From Kuschelorhynchus macadamiae (taxonomy: Eukaryota > Arthropoda > Insecta > Coleoptera > Curculionidae), in NCBI GenBank assembly GCA_030620095.1, contig JAUTXW010000331.1, positions 62,001 to 126,000 on the forward strand: a stretch of DNA of 64,000 nucleotides, written 5' to 3'. The notes beneath the pieces are model-generated. The model was not told the DNA's origin. It ran no database searches and saw only the letters and a program-made list of their open reading frames with translations. Both the position numbers and the translations under genes were made by a program. Within the stretch, counting starts at the first letter, position 1; each line of letters starts with the position of its first letter. This document shows, in pieces, positions 22,487 through 34,640 of the stretch.

Positions 22487-25400
22487 AAATGCAGTTCTGT
22501 CTATCACCCAAATTATATTTAAAAAGAAAATACCGTTTACTAGCTACAGATTGACGTGTATGTGCTCCAACCTTTATTAGTTTTTATTTGGTTGTGATTT
22601 ATTGTGTATGTATTCCTGAATTAATGCTAATTTTAATGCCAGTTTGTTGTAAAATTGTTATAACCTAAAAACATTTTTTTTTATTTCATACAGAGTTTTT
22701 TTACTTTTTATACGTTTTTAATCTTTTAATGAAAATCTAAGACTTAAAGAATTTCCTTGTACCCAACTTTTTAGCATCAGTCATTTGTTAATAAAACTTT
22801 TTTAAACAAAGACCATCCAAAAAATTTTGTTTGGACTTTGAAGTATTGTTCATTAGGAAAAGATCCCCGTTTACCGCATTTACATACAAACGTCATAACC
22901 GGCATTCGAGGTTTTTTCCTAACTTGCCTGGACTAAGGTGAAATATTATTTACATAACAGTTTGGTGAAATCTTACTTAAGATATTTAATATCATATTGA
23001 GGAAGTCCTAACTTAAAGTTTATAATGCAAAAACTGCAAACGCTTTAAACAAATCAATAAAAGAATTTTTAGTTTTGATTTTTCTATCCATGCGTATCAC
23101 ATATATTATAAAACAAAAATACTTCAAATAGGAAAATTAAACAATTTAGAATAAATAAAATTGCTTTATTGTTTACATACAAATATAAACATTCTGGATC
23201 ACACGTTAAAATGGTCCTCACAACACTATAAAACTATGTTTTGCAATATTCCACAAGCAACTCTTAATTCTCATATTCACCCCTTTTCCTATCGGTTCAT
23301 AGGTTTGAATTAAAAGTAAATTTACAAAAAAAAAGTGGATAATCGGTAATTTCAAATGGGGGTTAATAATTGGCGTTGCGACATAAATTCGAATTTTGGG
23401 AAAAAATCGTTTTCGATTTTCTCCATCGCTAAGGTATAAAGACTTTTGAAGTTACGTGCATTATGTTGTCGGATTTCTGTGGCGCCACAATACTTCATAT
23501 GGCATCTACTCTCATTTTATAAAATAAAAAAAGAATGGTTTTGGTTTATAATCGGAAATGAACAGTTATGCAATTATATTTTTTCTTGATTGGTGTATTG
23601 CCTTAAATGTAGAGAAATAAAACCAATTGTTTTAATGGACACAAACTGATCAACCACAGTCAATTCGCGTTTTAAGCTAAAATGGGATATTATCCTTGTA
23701 CATTCTTTATTATTTGTATCATTACACAGTTCATAAAAAACAAATCGAAATTCTGTATCAAGACGAAGCCTATGTGGAAATAAATGAGTTTTTTTTGGAA
23801 GCCTTTTGTATTAAATTAGTTAATATTATCCTAAAGAATTATTTATTTCAATACTGATTCGTTTGTTCCCTTTCAGTGCCTTAAATAGGTTTTTAATAGT
23901 TTCAAAATTTAAAAACAATTTTCTGTTGTCAGTATAGTCACTAACTAGCACAAATAAATAATTGTTAATTAATCCAAAAGCTATGTTTTATATTGTTACC
24001 TATAAATTTCAATATCTATAAGCACCATCTGGCCTTAAATAAATTAAAAATACCTAATCCACTAGTTATTCATAGAAACGGTTTTTTTGCCATGTAAGGG
24101 AAGCCTATATACTTAGATTAACCCAAGCCTTTATATGTGTAGGTAGATTTTAATTTAGATTATAAGTTATTTTTTTTGCATACCTTTCGAGCGGAATTTT
24201 TTTTGTACGTATTCTGTTGTTGTTAGACATAGATACTGGAACAGATTTTAAATCATATTTCCATTTTTCTTAATTGCTTTTTCAAAATATTTTGCCACAT
24301 ATATGTAGACCATTGTTGTAAGACCTGGTTCTGAAAAATTCCTTTTTAAAGATATTGTACTGCCTCCGAAATGTATATAGGTTTAATTTGGCCTTTTCAT
24401 AATTGGTCATGCGAAATATGTCACGTTTTTATCCTTAGTAAAAGCAAAAGATCCTTATGTAGTGACATGCATATAGAGTTTCAGCAGTAAGTAATGGGGA
24501 CGAAAATAAAACAAATAATATAGATTAATTTATAATTATTGCATATCAAAGTTTTGGATATTTCTAAAATATTCCTATCAAATGTCTTAATTTGATACAC
24601 ACATTATAATTTTATAGGATCGAAAATGTTTAATAATTTATTAAAAAATAAACCCATTTACTTTTTTTTTCACTTTTTAAAATGTGATAATTAAACGATT
24701 AAATATTGACGACGACACGGCTGAATATAGCTGACCAGTCTAATGTTTGTTGTCCTTTATATTATTATTATATATATAGGGCAATTACTATCGAAATTAT
24801 TAAAAAAGCAAAACATAAGTTTGGATAATCTCTATATTGAAACAACAATCAAAACAAATTCAATGTGAACCTAAACCATAAATAACTCGGAACATATAAT
24901 TAGTCTTAAACACATAAAAGTGATTTATGTAAATATAAGTAATAAGATAACAAAAAAGACATTGGCTAATGCGTCCAAAGAAAGTAAAACGTTGAACATT
25001 GTATGTAGTCATATTTTCCTAGATGTACATATTATATTGCTTCTTATAAAAATTTTTATATCTAGTGACCTAATGCAACAAATGTTTCTTATTTATACGA
25101 GACTATTTATAATGAAGAACAGGTGTGCTCTCACGTTATTTCCATTTTACGGTATCTCTAATGTAGGCCATTACAAATGTCAATCAGCATGGATACCGCT
25201 AACGCAACATTAACTGGAAAATAGCTGGAATGATTAAAAAGGTGTCCGTTTTTTCAATGCAAACATAACTTATCTTTTGATCTAGTGGTCGGTCGGATAA
25301 AATGCACTCTTAATCGACATTGACAATTAAAACGCAGCTTACCTAGGATAGCATAGCTGTGACACAAATATGTTCCTTTAATATCCCAGTAAGCCTTAAA

Positions 25401-26000
25401 AATTAATATTCATTCTGCTATATATATACATCCTGAGCGTGGATTATAGACAACTTTTTTATTTGTAATTTTAGACGAATATGTAAAAAAAATACACATT
25501 TTTTACATATTCACTATTAGTTTTCTCAGAAACTAAGTCTATTATCATACAACTTCTTAAAGCTTTTTAACTTGTATTTGCACGCTCTTTAATTTAGCTG
25601 CCTCAGAAGTTGGAATTTTTGTTTTGTAAACTTCTATTTTTGTATTTATTTCGACCCATGTATATAAAATAACATAACTTATGTCTAATATTCGCCGAAA
25701 AATATTCAACATATGGGAACCTTTTTGATTATTGATTTCGCAGGAACATTTTATTCTAGATACAAGTTGGTTCATGCAAAAAACACGAATTTTGGCCAAT
25801 TTCTGTCATCATCTGTCGGATGCTATTTGGCAGGAATTTCCAAAATTGGTCCTTTGGATGCCAGAAGTCCTCTTTGAGAAAACATGTTTTTAATTAGGTC
25901 GGACACCTATATACCAAATTAGGTAAATATCGATAAGAGTTGTTATTTTTTTTGTATTAATGCATTCAATTTACCCTTTTCCACTCTTATTTTCTTTGTA
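22487..26000. other. AT-rich intergenic DNA
   Basis: No supported gene. Open stretches at 24920-25213 and 25557-25799 lack domain signatures and composition different from background, so I do not call them. Confidence 0.4.
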
Positions 26001-26004
26001 TATA

Positions 26005-27095
26005 CTTGCTGGCGGGATCACAGAGGATAGAAATCCTGAGTTTTTGCAATATACAACGACCGGAAGCCATATTTTCTTTTGTAGAAAAATGGTGTTTTTG
26101 ACAATTTGACGTGTTAAACTTCTTCTATTGGCCCGATAGGAAACAAAAAATCCAAATTTCTTCGTTTTGAAATTTGAAAAAAGTTCACTGATTTCAGATT
26201 CAGACCTCTAAGTGTTCTTCATAATGTTATTTGTAATTTTGATAAGAAGTTGTAAAAAGTTACTTCTAATAGGCATACCAAATTTAAGGTCTTTATATCT
26301 AATAGAACGGTTAAAAACTATTTTTTTTTAAATTTGTGTAATTTTTGTGCAAACCAGCCAAATTGAATGTTTTCTTTTTTTTTAATAAAAGCTTTTTTAT
26401 TCTGCACAAAACGACATACGAAATTATTTATGAAATAAAAAATTCTATTTAATTTCTTCATAAAAATTTTTTTTTTCACAAAATTTCTTTATTTTTTGTT
26501 TTAAATATTTATTCTTATAAAAATGTAGTGAAAACCAATATACTCGAATATTTAAAACATAAAAAACCAAACGTTTTTATTTTTTTATATAGAAATTAAA
26601 TAGGATTTCTTATTTAAAAAATAATGCTAGCGCCATTTTGAAGAGAATAAAAAAATACATTTAAAAAATAAAACATTAATCCCCATAATCACACACGGTT
26701 TAGGAGTTAGACGAGATCTAATGGCCATGGCATTTAAAACAGTTATTTTGCCTGTGTCACTGTCATTTTGTAATGTTACATTTACACAAATATTTTGTTC
26801 AATTATAGCTTATGTCCTTTTAGACCTATAATAACTATCAAATTTGACCTGGTCTAGATTAAACTACTTTAGTGAATACGGTTGTTAATGTTCTGCACAA
26901 AAACTACAGATAATTTAATATTTATATTGAATTACAGTTTTTAACCCTTCTATTAGATTCAAAGAACTAAATTTTGGTGTGGTCAGAAATTTTAAAACAA
27001 AGAAACTGTTTTTTTTTTTAATAAAACTTTAGTTTGTTGTGTAATGCAAATACTCAGTATTTCTTTTCTCTGTGATCTCACCAACATGGTTTTAC
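26005..27095. repeat. 1.1-kb imperfect foldback element
   Basis: GGCGGGATCACAGAGGATAG at about 26012 pairs with the reverse complement of TTCTCTGTGATCTCACCAAC (27066-27085). Further in, GTCTTTATATCTAATAGAAC with GGTTAAAAACT (about 26291-26322) pairs with AGTTTTTAACCCTTCTATTAG (about 26936-26957). The arms are around 300 bp and the spacer is very AT-rich. No coding capacity; probably a MITE or foldback transposon. Confidence 0.65.
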
Positions 27096-27669
27096 AAAAG
27101 AACCCGAGGAGAAGAGCAGCTCATTTTTCATGAATATTTCTGGTACAATTTATTTATTCAAAAAAAAGTAAATTAGTTTACTCTTTTTATCATAATTAGT
27201 CTTAAAATTATAGAAAATGTGTCAATTTCAGTTAAAGGAGTTTAAAATATATATTTCGAGGAACTATTTCCAGTTTAATAAATTAATTTTGAAATTATAA
27301 AAAGCACTACACTATTACACTTGTATTTAAATAAATTACCTATACATACTATATAATTCATAATTATTTATACAAAATAATTAGATAATAGATAGTCCAA
27401 AAACAAAACGTTATCTCAACTTTTACCGAGAGATACCAAACTTGTTATTTGTTATATCATTTACACTTGCGTCGTTACACGAATAAGAAAGATTTAAAAA
27501 ACAACCTTTTCTCTCGTAGTGGAAGAAAGCTAATATAAAAGCTTCTAGTAAAAACTTTTGTGGGTTTCTTTGGTTTATTATTTAATCTTAAATTTCCAGA
27601 AATGAATATTTACAAGTTAAAAAAACTGTCACAAGGTTTTCCAGATACCGAAACTCATTAACTAAAAAT

Positions 27670-27960
27670 TGTTAACTGTTATTGTGATATCTTGATGATT
27701 CAATAAAAGACAACTATTCATTTAACATATTTATTACAAAGACAGACTCGCGAGACACTTTTTACGTAGACATGAATTATATATTTTTAAGTACGGTAGG
27801 GTCGCTCTACATATTGATGTGGATCACCTTGAATGCTGAAACCTCACTGCCTCAGTTCTTTGTGTCGGCATTCTTGCTTCTCCACTAGGACCTGGCGCAT
27901 GTGCACAAGGCTTTGACAACTATGTCTAAATCAGGGTGATTCTGTTCTACAGATATCACA
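27670..27960 (-). mobile_element. Probable 3' LTR of a Ty3/Gypsy remnant
   Basis: Read on the minus strand, TGTGATATCTGTAGAACAG begins at 27960 directly after a purine tract (27961-27971), as expected for the start of a 3' LTR. The far end is not defined (a TGTTAACTG near 27670 is one candidate). No matching second LTR was found upstream. Confidence 0.5.
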
Positions 27961-27971
27961 CTCCCCCACTT
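27961..27971 (-). other. Polypurine tract (plus-strand primer) of the Gypsy remnant
   Basis: On the minus strand AAGTGGGGGAG immediately precedes TGTGATATC, the canonical arrangement of polypurine tract and LTR. It lies downstream of the integrase remnant in the element's own orientation. Confidence 0.55.
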
Positions 27972-28989
27972 GAAAATACGAAGTTGGTTAATTTGAGAAA
28001 TCTACCACAACTGTGCCAAGAGTAATATATATTTTTAGTTGGTGAAATATTAAAATGCAAAAGTTAAAGTGTTTGGACAGTTGGTCCAGAATTCCCTATA
28101 TTACATTGTGTAGTCTTTATTTAATCTTATTATTATATAACAGTAACATTTATGTATACCAATATAATATTTTGTATCACAAAACTATTTAAGATGAAAA
28201 AAAAAACAAATTGTTATGTAATCAAGTACCTGCCTAATGTGAATCCTAACCTGGTTGTATAGCTGTAAATTCAACTATGTTACTACATCTTGATATGATT
28301 AACTCTTAACAGTTATGATCCTCTTACAAATTAATTACAAAGTTCATACCAGTTTTTCTTTTATTTACGAGCTAGAAGTCAATTTGAATATTTTTGTCAC
28401 TATCAATCAAAAGAACATACCATTCGTTATATTATTATACATTTACACAATATACAAAAACAATGTAATACAATAAATATTAAGTCAGTTAGTCGTGATT
28501 CAGTTGCCAAACCGTGCTTTTCTAAATCTGATGAAGACTGATATTCATCTGAAAGATATGAACCAAACACATAATCTCTTCACTTGGGAGGTCGGACGTT
28601 TTTCTAGTTGATTTACGCTAAAGTTCCGTACTTTGAATTGAAATTGATTTGGAGATACTTCAATTTTTTAAGTAGTCATTACTTTCAGAACTAATTGAAG
28701 AGCATGGCTGGTCCTTGATAATGTCATTCATGACAATCAATTTATAGTTGCTCCTGCAATGATCTGAATTAAATCATTGCGAACGTGTATATTAAGAGAA
28801 TTAGAATGTATTAAATTGTCAGACACTGTCTCAGCTAAAGGATCTTTGACACCTACCTAAGAGCTTTTCTGCAAATTGATAAAATAATCAGACATTTTAT
28901 TTGATTCATTTTAATAACCATATTTAAACTGTTTAGAATGAGAATTTACATTTCTATGATTAGTTCGACCCAACTCACCCAGACCATAG

Positions 28990-29190
28990 CTCAATCGTTA
29001 ATTAATTAGCATTGTCACATAAATTGTTGTTTTTCCAAAACGCTTCTTGATTTTTACTTCAATCCAGGTTTTCTCATTATTCCTATATTCTCTTACGAAG
29101 ATTCTCTCACCCATTTCAAACTCTCTTATTCGCCTCCATAATTGTGTATTTGTCTTTTTTGTTGTACTTTGGACACTTGGTTCTCTAGTG
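28990..29190 (-). pseudogene. Ty3/Gypsy integrase C-terminal remnant
   Basis: On the minus strand the peptide RIREFEMGERIFVREYRNN followed by KTWIEVKIKKRFGKTTIYV resembles the post-core region of Gypsy integrase, which usually reads F..GD.V.VR.Y....KW..G.I....G...Y.V. The catalytic core is absent. It is upstream of the polypurine tract in the element's orientation, with the gag fragment further upstream, so gene order fits gag-pol with a large internal deletion. Confidence 0.55.
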
Positions 29191-29397
29191 CGTCTGTTGA
29201 TTCCTTATCATGAGTATTTTCATTTATTTGAGATAAAATTGTTCTTGCATTTCTCAGGTACATCAAGACTTTCTCCTGTAGTTGAATGTTCTATATGTAA
29301 ATAAAACCTTTGCAATTATTGTTTGAATTGGTAAATTTTGATTTATGGAAAAAAAAGAGGGGTTAAATGGCTCTGTGCACGTAGAGATCATATGGAC

Positions 29398-29637
29398 AAT
29401 GAAAATTTTGTATTTCGTGCAAATCTTTATTAATTAAAATTGCAAAGCACTTTTGGCTTTCGCCATCATCAGTGTTACCAGTCAAGTAAAGCACAGGCAC
29501 GTCATTTGTTTATTGACATGTGTTTTTAACATAATGTTTGTTTTGGGAGATCGCTTTAAGGGTTAATAAAAATTACACCGCGCTTTGCTATGTTTCAATT
29601 AATAAAGATTTGCATGAAATACAAAATTTTCATTGTG
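29398..29637. repeat. Inverted repeat with 39-bp arms
   Basis: AATGAAAATTTTGTATTTCG at 29398 continues to TTAATTA at 29436, and the reverse complement of the whole arm is present at 29598-29637 with one mismatch. The enclosed ~160 bp contains GCTTTCGCCATCATCAGTG. It looks like a small foldback insertion inside the Gypsy gag remnant, since the gag reading ends in the right arm. Confidence 0.75.
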
Positions 29638-29860
29638 CTTTACATGTTTTTTTATGTTTTTTTCCACAATATTTGCAGTTTAGTCTTCCATTTTCACATT
29701 TGTTGCTGTCACGGTTGACATTTGAGTCACGCCCCCTTGATGTTTGGCGTACTGCAGCTCGCGTGCGTTCGGAATTCCTACTCCAGTTCCAAGGACTTCT
29801 GTTTCCTTCATAGTTTCCTTGCCCTAAGTGTCGCTATATTAATTCCGGTATCTGTCGTAA
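29632..29860 (-). pseudogene. Retrotransposon gag remnant with zinc knuckle
   Basis: The minus strand encodes a basic, Arg/Ser/Asn-rich stretch (WSRNSERTRAAVRQTSRGRD) followed by CKYCGKKHKKTC, a C-x2-C-x3-H-x3-C zinc knuckle slightly shorter than the usual retroviral-type knuckle, then a stop. Such basic-region-plus-knuckle ends are typical of nucleocapsid parts of gag. A stop codon lies a little upstream near 29840. It is assigned to the same minus-strand Gypsy element as the integrase tail. Confidence 0.5.
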
Positions 29861-30399
29861 CTTTGCAGGAAATTTGAAATGTGTCTAATCACGTGTTGCT
29901 AGTTGGTTTCAAAGGACACCATTTCTTCCAATATTTGGTCATGGGCTTCTTCACACAATCGATCTAGGATTTTTCCATCTGAAGATCAGATAAATGCGGC
30001 AGGCAGAAGACAGACATATCGGAGAAGAAATGTATCCTGATGATGTAACACCTGCTGATTTGTCGGTGTTATCTCCAAAGTCTCGCATTATTTTTTTTAG
30101 GAACGCCGTACAAAATTTACACAGCCATTTCTGATTTGTAGAAACTCCTCACTCTAGAAGCGAACATCATTTTCAATATCAGTTCCCATTAACTCATTAA
30201 ATATTTCGGACGGTAGAATTCGAGAGAATTTGAAATGGCCCTTTTCTTATTAGGCCGACTTGACGAACACACATGTCATCAGTTCAACCAAGAAAAGTCA
30301 CCTCCCTTTTGTGAATGTATATGTACGATGGCGCTACGGCGCATTTTTGTATCCTGGTTTGGAAATTACATCATTTTATGCAACAGCCGTTGAGACCTT

Positions 30400-31677
30400 G
30401 GAAGAATTAAAAAATTTAATAGTTATTATCATTATTATTAAAATTATTATTTATTAATTGGGGAACGTGCTTCAATAAGAAAGACAGAAGCGTGCAATTA
30501 TTGTATATAAAGTAAGGATAACACAGAACGGAAGCTTTCACGGCTTTGGTGAATTAAGAAATCATGGTTCTTGGGATTAGTCGGTGTCAAAAAGGAATAA
30601 TTTTCTGACATTTCGCCCTCCGTGCACGAGGCTTTTTCAGTGACCTCTACTTCAGGAGATTTAGACCGGCTTTTTATAATCGACCTATGTATGATGTAGA
30701 CTGTGGCTCTATTAAAATTTTTACATCTTTTATGTTATGGATCGACCAAATATTTGTCCTTTGACGATCGCAAATATTGTCCAAATTTGTTTGTATGTGT
30801 TGAAGATTGTACATATGCTGGACAGGTGAAGTAATCTTCCTATCTTGTCTGTGGTTCCGTGTATAAATAGAAGAACTACACATTATTGTATTTTCTAATT
30901 AAGCACCTAATATCTTCAGTGGAGTAAGAAATAATTTTTTTTCACTGTAAGAGGAAGTGTTTTCCAGTTAATTGCCTTAGTGAAAAAATATTAATATTTT
31001 GATAAGTATAAAATAAGTATGAATAATGGAATTATCATTTTTTCAATGACTTAAGCGTTGTTACACAGTGGCCTTAACATAAGAATAGACTGATTTTTTT
31101 ATATGATTTTGTACAGCTTGCGTTACTCTTAGTTGAAAATGTTAAAATATGTACTATTCTTTTTGGTAATAATAAATGTTTACACATATATTGAATTATG
31201 CACTTGTTGTGTATTTCACGGCATTACTGTTTATACTAATTTCGTCCATTGTATATTTTTAGTTAGTATTTTTATGTAGTCCATAATATCTTTAATAATA
31301 CTTTTTTATCTAGAAAGAGTGATATTGTATGGATTGCTTTATATATAAACTTCTTAAATTATATAAAATATGACTTACTTAAATTGATATTTTCTTTTTA
31401 ATTTAAAGTTGTTACAGGACAGGACATATTTAATTTATCTATTCTGTGATCTTTGGTTAATTATTGTGGTCTTAATTTTGTATGAAAATAAAGTCCTTCA
31501 ATCGTTAAATACGCATTTTAGCTTCATAATACTTTATAAGGTTGGTCTCTTACGTGTACAAAATGTAAATGAATTTATCCCAAATATTATAGGCCAAAAT
31601 CATAGACGCATAGAAACTTCTATGTATGTTCTTTAGAATCTCCTAATTATTTAGTTTCATACTTTTTACCCTTATAG
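30400..31677. other. AT-rich intergenic DNA
   Basis: A short ATT-rich tract at about 30420-30456 may be the tail of a lost LINE. No other feature is supported. Confidence 0.4.
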
Positions 31678-31980
31678 CAGGGGTGGCCGTATTTTTGTCT
31701 ATGAAGATCTACCAACAGATTTTTGAAGGATCAGCGATCAACTCTGGTCAATAAGGTAAGAGCCACCGGGGGCGAAATATAAAAATGGCGTCTTTAGTAT
31801 GAATACCACCCAACTAAACTAAACAACTAAAGAGAGACTATAAGACACTTAGTAAAGGCAAGCATGAAACGGAGGCAAGGTTAGGCGGTATCTACATACC
31901 TTCCTTCTCCGATGAACCTTAAACCGTTTTTCGACTGGCCTTAAAACCCTTAGCGATCGACCAGACATTCGCACCCTACC
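31678..31980 (+). mobile_element. hAT-like transposon end
   Basis: CAGGGGTGGCC at 31678 is the typical terminal sequence of hAT-superfamily elements. It is followed by GAAGATCTACC and GATCAGCGATCAAC words often seen inside such elements. The opposite end was not found and the open frame at 31989-32279 (minus) shows no convincing transposase motif, so this is probably a truncated or non-autonomous copy. Confidence 0.4.
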
Positions 31981-32442
31981 TTATGGGTTCAAATCAAATA
32001 ATGTGTAAATGTGAACCTTGATTTGTGCTTTGATGTTTTTTTTGTTTGTCTCGTCGTCGTATTGTTCTGTTCAAAGCCGAAAGCGCTCTGCCATTCCTTT
32101 AAAAATATATATTTTTTGTGTTTAATCACACATTTGAAGAAAATATAATAAAGCCCTCCCCAGTAACACAAATTTGCTGATGAGCTTTTTTGTCTAACAG
32201 TTAGCCATAAAAGACATAAAAACCAGAGATTTGTCAAATGATTCTTGGTTTGTTTTCTAGCCATGAAAGCTCGCTTCAAATTAGATTTTTTGGCTCCAAA
32301 AGTAGCAGTTTTTAATGTAGATAGGCTATAAGCATAATTACTTGGCCAAAAAGTAGAAATATCTGTTAATTTTGTTGCGACAACATAACCAGATATATTC
32401 TAGTAAGTATTGAAGTTAAATTATAGTAACCATAGCTGTTTA

Positions 32443-32692
32443 AAATGCCAGAATATGGCATTTTTAATCAATAGAAATCGAGGTCAGAATATAATCAATA
32501 AGTAGGCATTTTTCCCAAATTCCAACGAAACATATAATAGGTATATAAGAATGCCAGATTATGACATTTTGAGAAAAAAATTGAGAGGAAAAAATATGGC
32601 TTTTATCATATTTTTGTTTCAAAGTTAAACTAAAATTGGGTATTTTTATTTCGCTTATTTTTGCTATAATATTGCCAAATTATGCCATATGT
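32443..32692. repeat. Three copies of an ATGCCA/TGGCAT palindrome
   Basis: AATGCCAGAATATGGCATT (from about 32444) is a 7-bp perfect palindrome with 5-nt centre. Related copies ATGCCAGATTATGACAT (about 32551) and TGCCAAATTATGCCAT (about 32674) follow within 250 bp. They could be a protein-binding array or internal repeats of an element; nothing decides between these. Confidence 0.4.
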
Positions 32693-32719
32693 TATCATTT
32701 CTTATCTACCTTCACACAA

Positions 32720-34440
32720 AGGCCCATTTTTTATTTACATAGAATCAACCGAAAAGGTTGGGTTTAACATTGGCAAAAGTAACAATATTAAAATTCCTAA
32801 AGATGTTTTAAATTTAAAATTAAGGATGTTTTGAAAATTTCTAATAAGGCATAAATAGAATTTCTATTCAATGTATCTCATATACTGCGGCTAATGCCTT
32901 TTTATATATTAAATTACTAGAAAGGATAAAAAATTTTCATCCCATATATTACTTCGAAAGGTATAGCAAGAAGAGTTGATTTAGATTTATAAGAAGGTGA
33001 ATTATTAAAGACGGTACAGCCTCTTATTCCCCACGGAAACTGTACTATTTACTTTTCAGGGACTTGTACTGCCTAAAGCAGTTAGCTTCTATTATCTAGA
33101 ATTTCCAGTTTCAGTTTATATTTGACCTTTTACGCTGCCTGCGCTATGGTCATATTAGAAATAATTGTAAAGGAAAAGAAAAATGTTTTAACTGCTCAGC
33201 TGATAAACATACTGAGGATAATGAAAATTTTTCTTGTGGGACCTGCTGTGTTTTTTGTAAAAACAAATAAATTTACAGATAAAAATGTACTGAATATATG
33301 AGGCAGAAAAATATCAAATATTTAATGGCTTCCGAAAATTTCGAAGGTCGATTATGTTTTTAATGTTTGTGTGTGTGTGTGATTGTGTCTTTAAAAAAAA
33401 GGTAACAATCTCAGGTATACTCAAAAAAGTTCTGTATCAGTAATCCCACAATCTGATAGATGTCAGTATTTCAGAAATAATGCTAATAAAAGATTCTTCC
33501 AATAAGTTGTTTCGTCTGATGCCAATAAAACAAGAATAATTCAGAAGGGCTATGATCCTAAGGCCCATAAAGAAAATTTATATACACCTAATTCTAGACC
33601 ACTTAATTCAGCATTTGTCTCAAAATGTACATCAAAACGCTCCGAATTTAGAACCAAATAATTTACCTTCAAATAGTGCCCCTTCAGGTCCTTCCTTATA
33701 CATGTATAAATTTGACTGATCTTCAGTTATCAACGTTTTACGTAACACCTCATTTAAATAACAATATCTGTAGAGAAATACTATAGTCCGAGTTGAGACC
33801 AGACCCCTATATGGACTGGGATAAAAATTCAGACTTCTAGTTGTAGTCCCCTTTCACACCTTGATTCCTCAATTTCTAACCTATTTATAAATATATATAC
33901 ATAAAATATATAAATAAACAATAAAATAAAATTAAAACTGATTTAATGGAATTTACGTAGTGTTCGTTCGTAAGTTAGAGAATATTAATAATTTAGCAGT
34001 AAAAAAATTTTGTTCAGATAGTATTCAATTACTCTTGTCAATATATGTGATATTAATGTCATTAATATTTATTCCAATTCATACCTAGCGGTTGATCAAT
34101 TCATTTTGTCCTCACTCATTGAGAATATAATTATATAAAAATAATTATTATGGGAGACCTTACTTCGTACCACCCCTTATGGGATAATTCACCCATCAAT
34201 AAGGGAGGTAAGAATATTAGTGAATATCTTTTAAAAAATGATCTTGTAGTTTTGAATGATGGCTCTATTACATAATAACTGTAATAGTGCTGTGTAACAA
34301 TAGTAAATAACCACATAGCCATATCTACGAATTGATCTATTATTAAAGACTGCGGTAATAGTAATAATTTTCATACTTCTTTGACTTACAATATAGATAA
34401 ATATGATATAAGATATATTTTGTCAAATAAAAATAATTTA
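32720..34440 (+). mobile_element. I-clade LINE, decayed copy A
   Basis: Remnants of ORF1 (zinc-knuckle protein, 32930-33330) and of the ORF2 endonuclease (34040-34430) lie in order on the plus strand with many stops. The endonuclease portion aligns with the better copy at 48652-52233: NIYSNS, GDLTSYHPLWDN against GDFNSHHPLWDK, and IKDCGNSNNFHTSLTYN against IQDCGNSNHFPTYLKYN. The copy is cut off at 34441 by another repeat. It supplies the ORF1 type that copy B lacks. Confidence 0.75.
32930..33330 (+). pseudogene. LINE ORF1 with CCHC zinc knuckles
   Basis: Across shifted frames the peptide reads ITSKGIARRVDLDLYEGELL, then a CLRYGHIRNNC knuckle, CFNCSADKHTEDNENFSC and finally CCVFCKNK. A GIAR.VD..L.E..LL word followed by two or three CCHC knuckles is the standard ORF1 of I/Jockey-type elements, an RNA-binding nucleocapsid-like protein. 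Stops and frame changes make it non-functional. Confidence 0.65.
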
Positions 34441-34640
34441 ACTAGTGGCGTAGCTAGCGTGGGTGGCACCTGGGGCGGTTATCGATGGGGTCACCCCAAG
34501 AATGAAAACTGTTAAAATCAATAAAAATCCGACAAACGTTAATTATGATTTTATTTAAATAATGTAAACGGAGAGTCATTAACAATTACTATATTATTTA
34601 TATTAATATAGTTTAATAGACTCGCGGATATAAACCAGAG
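34441..34640 (+). mobile_element. Unclassified repeat beginning TAGTGGCGTAGC
   Basis: The sequence changes abruptly at 34441-34445 from I-clade LINE to ACTAGTGGCGTAGCTAGCG and GGTGGCACCTGGGGCGG, much GC-richer than the surroundings. AGTGGCGTAGC-type starts are common at ends of insect DNA transposons. No partner end was found. Confidence 0.35.

Noticed and set aside
28528..28554. CTGATGA ... GAAA, a possible extra hammerhead ribozyme
   Set aside because: The sequence between the two motifs forms at best a 3-bp stem II, and I found no matching stem III with a cleavage triplet or stem I.
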